From positions 1 through 8,737 of the forward strand of contig CABTZF010000034.1 in assembly GCA_902489255.1 (NCBI GenBank): a stretch of DNA of 8,737 nucleotides. Direction: 5' to 3'. Positions within the stretch are counted from its first letter, which is position 1; every line of letters begins with the position of its first letter. Positions 5,788 through 8,737 of the stretch are shown in pieces. Source of the DNA: an uncultured Peptoniphilus sp. (GTDB lineage: Bacteria; Bacillota; Clostridia; Tissierellales; Peptoniphilaceae). The translations under genes and the position numbers were made by a program. The notes below the pieces were generated by a model. It saw only the letters and a program-made list of their open reading frames with translations, ran no database searches and was not told where the DNA came from.

Positions 5788-6896
5788 TGGATATAGAAAA
5801 GTTTATTCGTTTTAGAAAAGAGCTTCACAAGATACCCGAAGAGGCTTTTAAAGAGGATAAGACCAGGGCTTTTATCAAAAATGCCTTGAATGGCGTTAAT
5901 GGTCTTGAGCTTCTTGAGGACAAATCTTATTTACTCTATAGATATTTTAAGGGCGAGGACAAAAAGTCAATAGTTTTGCGCTGTGATATGGACAGTATTG
6001 TAAATAGCAAAAAGAAACGCTTTCACGGCTGCGGTCACGATGGGCACATGGCGATAATGCTTGGCACTATACTTTCTATGGACGCATCTAAGCTTGATAA
6101 GAACGTTTATTTTTTGTTTCAAGCGGCTGAAGAGACAGGTTACGGAGCGCTTGATGCTCTTGAAATTTTTGATAAATACAAAATTACTGAGGCTTACGGT
6201 CTTCATAATTACGCTGGAATCAAGACAGGAACTATATCTACAAAGAAGGGATTATTGTTTCTATCGTCCTTTGGTTTAAAAGTAAATATAGTGGGAAGGC
6301 AGTCGCACGCGTCTATACCAGAAAATGCACTAAATCCTATATACGCTTGCAGCGAGATTATTAAAGATATAGAGCCATTCATAAAGAAAGATGCTTACAA
6401 AGATTTTACTCTTCAAGGCGAGAAATTTTCTGATAACATTTTCATAACAGTTGTTGGTGTAAAGCTTGGCGGAGAAAATTTTGGCGTGTCGCCAGCAAAT
6501 TTAGAGCTAGATTTAACCTTGAGAGCATATAATGATGATGATTTGGCGAAACTTAAAAATATTTTCGAAAATAAATATAAAAAGGCTTTAGAAGAGATGG
6601 GTTTTGTGGTAGAATTAAATAGTACAGATGAATTTCTATCAGTCGTGAATGACGATGAGCTTTATGATTCTTTTACGAAATCTATAGATGCGGATGGACT
6701 GCCATTCGAAGAGAGAAAAGAGATAATCAGAAGCAGTGAGGACTTCGGCTACTATAGGCGTAAGGCGAGAGAACTATTCTTCCTACTAGGCGTGGGCGAA
6801 GATCACAAGGACATTCACGATGAAGCGTATGAATTTAATGATGAGGCTATAGAAAATGGTATAAAAGCGTTTTTATCTATAGCGTATAGACTTTAG
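5787..6896 (+). CDS. M20-family metal-dependent amidohydrolase/peptidase
   Basis: The 369-residue cytoplasmic enzyme is of the M20 (M20D, hippurate/N-acyl-amino-acid hydrolase-like) type, which releases amino acids from N-acyl or short peptide substrates using two metal ions. Visible motifs are RCDMDS with D68, the metal site FHGCGHDGH with C82 and H84, catalytic and ligand pair E115-E116 in QAAEETG, H140 in GLHN, GRQSHAS (170-176) at the start of the lid and dimerisation domain, and H344 in DIHDEAYEF near the C-terminus. All expected ligands are present, so it should be active. Length is slightly under the usual 380-400. There is no signal peptide. It begins within the stop of the upstream TIM-barrel gene, with no separate RBS needed if translation is coupled. 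The exact substrate cannot be told. Confidence 0.88.
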   Translation: MDIEKFIRFRKELHKIPEEAFKEDKTRAFIKNALNGVNGLELLEDKSYLLYRYFKGEDKKSIVLRCDMDSIVNSKKKRFHGCGHDGHMAIMLGTILSMDASKLDKNVYFLFQAAEETGYGALDALEIFDKYKITEAYGLHNYAGIKTGTISTKKGLLFLSSFGLKVNIVGRQSHASIPENALNPIYACSEIIKDIEPFIKKDAYKDFTLQGEKFSDNIFITVVGVKLGGENFGVSPANLELDLTLRAYNDDDLAKLKNIFENKYKKALEEMGFVVELNSTDEFLSVVNDDELYDSFTKSIDADGLPFEERKEIIRSSEDFGYYRRKARELFFLLGVGEDHKDIHDEAYEFNDEAIENGIKAFLSIAYRL

Positions 6897-6906
6897 GAGG
6901 GATTAG

Positions 6907-7710
6907 ATGAGCTGTGACAACGATTGCAAGGCATGCAAAGACAAATGCGCGTTTGAAAAGCTACAAGCGAATGATAAATCAAAGATAAATAAGGTAATAG
7001 GCGTCGTGAGCGCAAAGGGCGGCGTTGGCAAAAGCTACGTAACAACGCTACTTGCGAACGCTTTAGCAAAAAAAGGCTACAAGGTAGGTATACTTGACGC
7101 GGACCTTACAGGACCATCGATACCATCTTCATACGGCCTTCATGGCATGATTACTTCAGAAGATGGTGTGAACATTGAGCCGGCTGAAGCTGCTAATGGC
7201 GTTAAAGTTGTTTCAATGAACTTACTTATGGAGCACGAAACAGATCCACTCGTTTGGAGGGGACCTATGCTAATGGGCGCCTTGAGACAATTTTATCAAA
7301 ACGTTAACTGGGGCGAACTTGATTATCTTTTAGTTGATATGCCGCCAGGAACATCAGATATACAGCTAAGTATATATCAGCTTTATCCATTAAATGGACT
7401 AGTTATAGTTACATCGAGCCAAGAGCTTGTTGACATGATAGTTCAAAAAGCTTTTAAGATGGCTGGGTTAATGCACATCAAGGTATATGGCCTAGTTGAG
7501 AACATGGCATACTTCATCTGCGACGAGTGCAATAAGAAGCACTATATCTTTGGCGAGCCAAAGGCAGCGGCACTAGCTGAGAAATTTGGCGTGAAAGATT
7601 GTGCGGCACTTGCTTTGAAACCAGAAAACACAAGACTTGTTGATTCAGGTCAAGCAGATTTGATAGAAGAAAAAGACTTAGACGGCATAGTAAAAGCACT
7701 GGAAGAATAA
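6907..7710 (+). CDS. mrp: Mrp/NBP35-family ATP-binding protein, Fe-S cluster carrier
   Basis: The 267-residue P-loop ATPase belongs to the ParA/MinD superfamily (Mrp/NBP35 branch), thought to hold and transfer iron-sulfur clusters to apo-proteins in the cytoplasm. The deviant Walker A is SAKGGVGKS (35-43) with the signature K37 and K42. LDADLTGPS (63-71) and VDMPPGTSD (143-151) are the family's switch and Walker B motifs. The C-terminal CxxC (C205 and C208) is the cluster-bridging pair of the dimer. An N-terminal cysteine cluster (C3, C7, C10, C14) resembles that of many clostridial members and could hold another cluster. The RBS AGGAGG (6895-6900) overlaps the preceding TAG, which places it in one unit with the amidohydrolase. 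Codons look richer in G and C than in the element genes. Confidence 0.93.
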   Translation: MSCDNDCKACKDKCAFEKLQANDKSKINKVIGVVSAKGGVGKSYVTTLLANALAKKGYKVGILDADLTGPSIPSSYGLHGMITSEDGVNIEPAEAANGVKVVSMNLLMEHETDPLVWRGPMLMGALRQFYQNVNWGELDYLLVDMPPGTSDIQLSIYQLYPLNGLVIVTSSQELVDMIVQKAFKMAGLMHIKVYGLVENMAYFICDECNKKHYIFGEPKAAALAEKFGVKDCAALALKPENTRLVDSGQADLIEEKDLDGIVKALEE

Positions 7711-7781
7711 TTTAGGCAAAAAATATAAGAGAAAAAATATTTATATACAAAATTTATAAAGAAATTTTTATTAAAACACAT

Positions 7782-7818
7782 AGCAGAGTATGATTTTCGT
7801 ACTCTGCTTTTATTTTTT
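7782..7818 (+). terminator. Rho-independent terminator after mrp
   Basis: A 9-bp stem (AGCAGAGTA with TACTCTGCT, 7782-7790 and 7800-7808) with a 9-base loop is followed by TTTATTTTTT. It closes the three-gene unit, 71 bases after the mrp stop. Confidence 0.85.
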
Positions 7819-7928
7819 GTGTAAGCGTCTATACACTTACTGTGCTTGCTATTAAAGTTATAAGCGTTAAGCGTATTATTTATAGTAAATAAAATTATAC
7901 CATACTCAGAATATAATTACAGGAACTA
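7819..7928. other. AT-rich intergenic stretch with TAAGCGT repeats
   Basis: No gene is seen between the mrp terminator and the tetR promoter. The heptamer TAAGCGT occurs once at 7822-7828 and as a tandem pair at 7861-7874. A short inverted repeat (GTGTA with TACAC) also lies near the first copy. No protein, tRNA or riboswitch pattern is recognised. Confidence 0.4.
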
Positions 7929-7957
7929 TTGACAAAAGTATAGGAATATGATAATCT
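7929..7957 (+). promoter_or_regulatory. Promoter of the tetR-type gene
   Basis: A perfect TTGACA (7929-7934) is followed by GATAAT (7950-7955, 15-base spacing) or by TAATCT (7952-7957, 17-base spacing, preceded by TGA). Either places the start of transcription near 7963, just before or within the dyad at 7968-7982. Confidence 0.65.
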
Positions 7958-7967
7958 ATTATTAATA

Positions 7968-7982
7968 GAACGAGTGTCGGTC
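7968..7982. promoter_or_regulatory. Putative TetR operator in the tetR leader
   Basis: GAACGA and TCGGTC flank GTG, an inverted repeat with five of six positions matching. It sits at or just after the transcription start, where a bound repressor would block its own synthesis. A matching dyad lies before the next gene at 8687-8700. Confidence 0.55.
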
Positions 7983-7985
7983 AAT

Positions 7986-7991
7986 AGGTGG
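7986..7991 (+). promoter_or_regulatory. RBS that supports the TTG start of the TetR gene
   Basis: AGGTGG lies seven bases before the TTG at 7999. No ATG occurs upstream in frame at a suitable distance from an RBS, and the first in-frame internal Met is at residue 47, inside the DNA-binding domain. TTG is therefore the likely start. Confidence 0.65.
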
Positions 7992-7998
7992 TGAGGTT

Positions 7999-8613
7999 TT
8001 GGCAAAGAGAAATGTAAAAGATCCTGAAGAAAGAAAACAGGAGCTTATAAATATAGCATCTAGACTTTTTGAAAAGGATGGATATGAGAAAGTTTCTGTA
8101 CGAGATATTCTCGCAGAAGTTAACGGAGCGCCGGGAATGTTTTATTATTACTTCAAATCAAAAGAAGATATTTTCTTGGCGTGCATGGAAACATATTTTG
8201 AAGAAAAACTAAAAAATAAGTTGGATATACTTCAAAATAAGGAAATAGATTACGAAGAAAGAATAAAAATCTTAAGAGAACTTATAGTAAAAGATATCGG
8301 TCAGTTTACGACAAAATATAATTTTTCAAAAGAGAATTCAATTACGGATAACTCTTACAGGCTATGGGAATTGATTCATTACATTGGAAAATTTATAGAT
8401 GTCTATTCAGAGTTTATAATTGAAGGAATTGAAAATAAAAAAATAGAAAATAATATTGGAATAAATAGAGAAAATGTGAGAAGTTTCGCAGCTTTTATTT
8501 TATACGGAGCTGTTGGAACAATATATAATGACTATATAATTAATGGAGAAAACAAAACAAATTCAAGTGAAGCCTTTGGAATAATAAGCGAACTATTTCA
8601 GAGACCTCAGTAG
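7999..8613 (+). CDS. TetR/AcrR-family transcriptional regulator
   Basis: The 204-residue protein has the family's N-terminal DNA-binding domain. Helix 1 is ELINIASRLFEKDGYEKVSV (15-34). The helix-turn-helix follows at about 33-52, ending in the hallmark GMFYYYFKSKEDIFLA (46-61). Residues from about 65 on are the variable helical ligand-binding and dimerisation domain, with no recognisable ligand signature; it probably acts as a ligand-released repressor. The start is a TTG supported by AGGTGG at 7986-7991. It has its own promoter and is flanked by two GAACGA-type dyads, one in its leader and one before the next gene, so it likely controls both. Neighbours of such genes are often drug or lipid exporters, but the downstream gene is not visible enough to say. 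Confidence 0.92.
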   Translation: MAKRNVKDPEERKQELINIASRLFEKDGYEKVSVRDILAEVNGAPGMFYYYFKSKEDIFLACMETYFEEKLKNKLDILQNKEIDYEERIKILRELIVKDIGQFTTKYNFSKENSITDNSYRLWELIHYIGKFIDVYSEFIIEGIENKKIENNIGINRENVRSFAAFILYGAVGTIYNDYIINGENKTNSSEAFGIISELFQRPQ

Positions 8614-8636
8614 AGAAAAATAAAATATAAGCATTT

Positions 8637-8669
8637 TACAAGGGAAACATCAACGGTGTTTTCCTTGTA
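8637..8669 (+). terminator. Hairpin after tetR, weak terminator or attenuator
   Basis: A stem of about 12 pairs (ACAAGGGAAACA with TGTTTTCCTTGT, one G-U) closes a 7-base loop. The T run that follows is short and broken (ATTAGTTTT), so termination may be partial and some transcripts could run into the gene at 8721. Confidence 0.6.
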
Positions 8670-8686
8670 TTAGTTTTAAGGCAAAT

Positions 8687-8700
8687 GAACGAACTCGTTC
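8687..8700. promoter_or_regulatory. Putative TetR operator before the downstream gene
   Basis: GAACGA and TCGTTC are perfect inverted arms separated by AC. On the opposite strand the sequence reads GAACGAGT followed by TCGTTC, closely matching the dyad in the tetR leader apart from one base of spacer and one of arm. It ends three bases before the next gene's RBS. Confidence 0.6.
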
Positions 8701-8720
8701 GGTAAGGAGGTATGTTTTAG

Positions 8721-8737
8721 ATGAAAAAGAAGAAATC
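8721..8737 (+). CDS. Start of the next gene (only the first codons visible)
   Basis: ATG at 8721 follows a strong RBS, AAGGAGG (8704-8710), at 10-base spacing and opens with four lysine codons before the window ends. A lysine-rich start fits many proteins, including membrane proteins and exported ones, so no function is offered. It lies downstream of the putative operator and is the likely target of the TetR protein. No clear separate promoter is seen. Confidence 0.65.

Noticed and set aside
6061..6279. Small + strand frame inside the amidohydrolase gene
   Set aside because: It lies wholly within the M20 gene in another frame, with no RBS or family similarity.
7819..7874. TAAGCGT repeats as a CRISPR array
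   Set aside because: The unit is only seven bases, two copies are directly adjacent and there are no regular spacers or cas genes.

Overview
The window looks like the chromosome of a low-GC, anaerobic Gram-positive bacterium (Bacillota, probably Clostridia or Tissierellia). This rests on the AT-rich sequence, AGGAGG-type ribosome binding sites, TTGACA/TATAAT promoters and a Mrp protein with the N-terminal cysteine cluster common in clostridial relatives. The genus cannot be fixed by reading alone. All genes lie on the + strand.

Region 1 (1 to about 2702) reads as the right-hand end of an integrated mobile element. It opens inside the C-terminal part of a large serine recombinase (Zn ribbon, coiled coil, intact C-terminus). 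Next come an extended -10 promoter, a 499-residue protein and a 115-residue protein. The 499-residue protein joins a viroplasmin-like hybrid-binding domain, an RNase HI domain with all four catalytic acidic residues, and a C-terminal RnlA-type HEPN toxin domain with an R-x4-H motif. The small downstream protein resembles the antitoxin RnlB. The pair is therefore read as an RnlA-RnlB toxin-antitoxin or phage-defence module in which RNase HI is built into the toxin. In E. coli, RNase HI is a separate partner reported to stimulate RnlA and to be needed for RnlB control. This fusion is the most interesting signal in the window. A strong hairpin terminator closes the module.

Region 2 (about 2700 to 4860) is host sequence interrupted by the element. 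An ABC exporter gene survives only from the GKST of its Walker A motif onward, directly after the terminator and an in-frame stop. Its promoter, membrane domain and first half of the P-loop are missing and would lie beyond the left side of the window if the element inserted there. A second, complete ABC half-transporter with its own promoter follows. Its ATPase domain is unusual: the Q-loop Gln is absent and the helical subdomain is very short. It is probably the degenerate half of a heterodimer whose consensus half was broken. Both genes end in the same 28-bp terminator.

Region 3 (4891 to 7710) is a compact three-gene unit: a predicted TIM-barrel protein of unknown function (DUF7916-like), an M20-family amidohydrolase that overlaps it by one base (TAATG), and a Mrp/NBP35 P-loop ATPase for Fe-S cluster handling whose RBS overlaps the preceding stop. 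A hairpin terminator follows.

Region 4 (7711 to 8737) holds a TetR-family regulator with a TTG start, its promoter, and GAACGA-type dyads both in its own leader and just before the next gene. The window shows only the first codons of that next gene. The arrangement predicts autoregulation plus control of the downstream gene.
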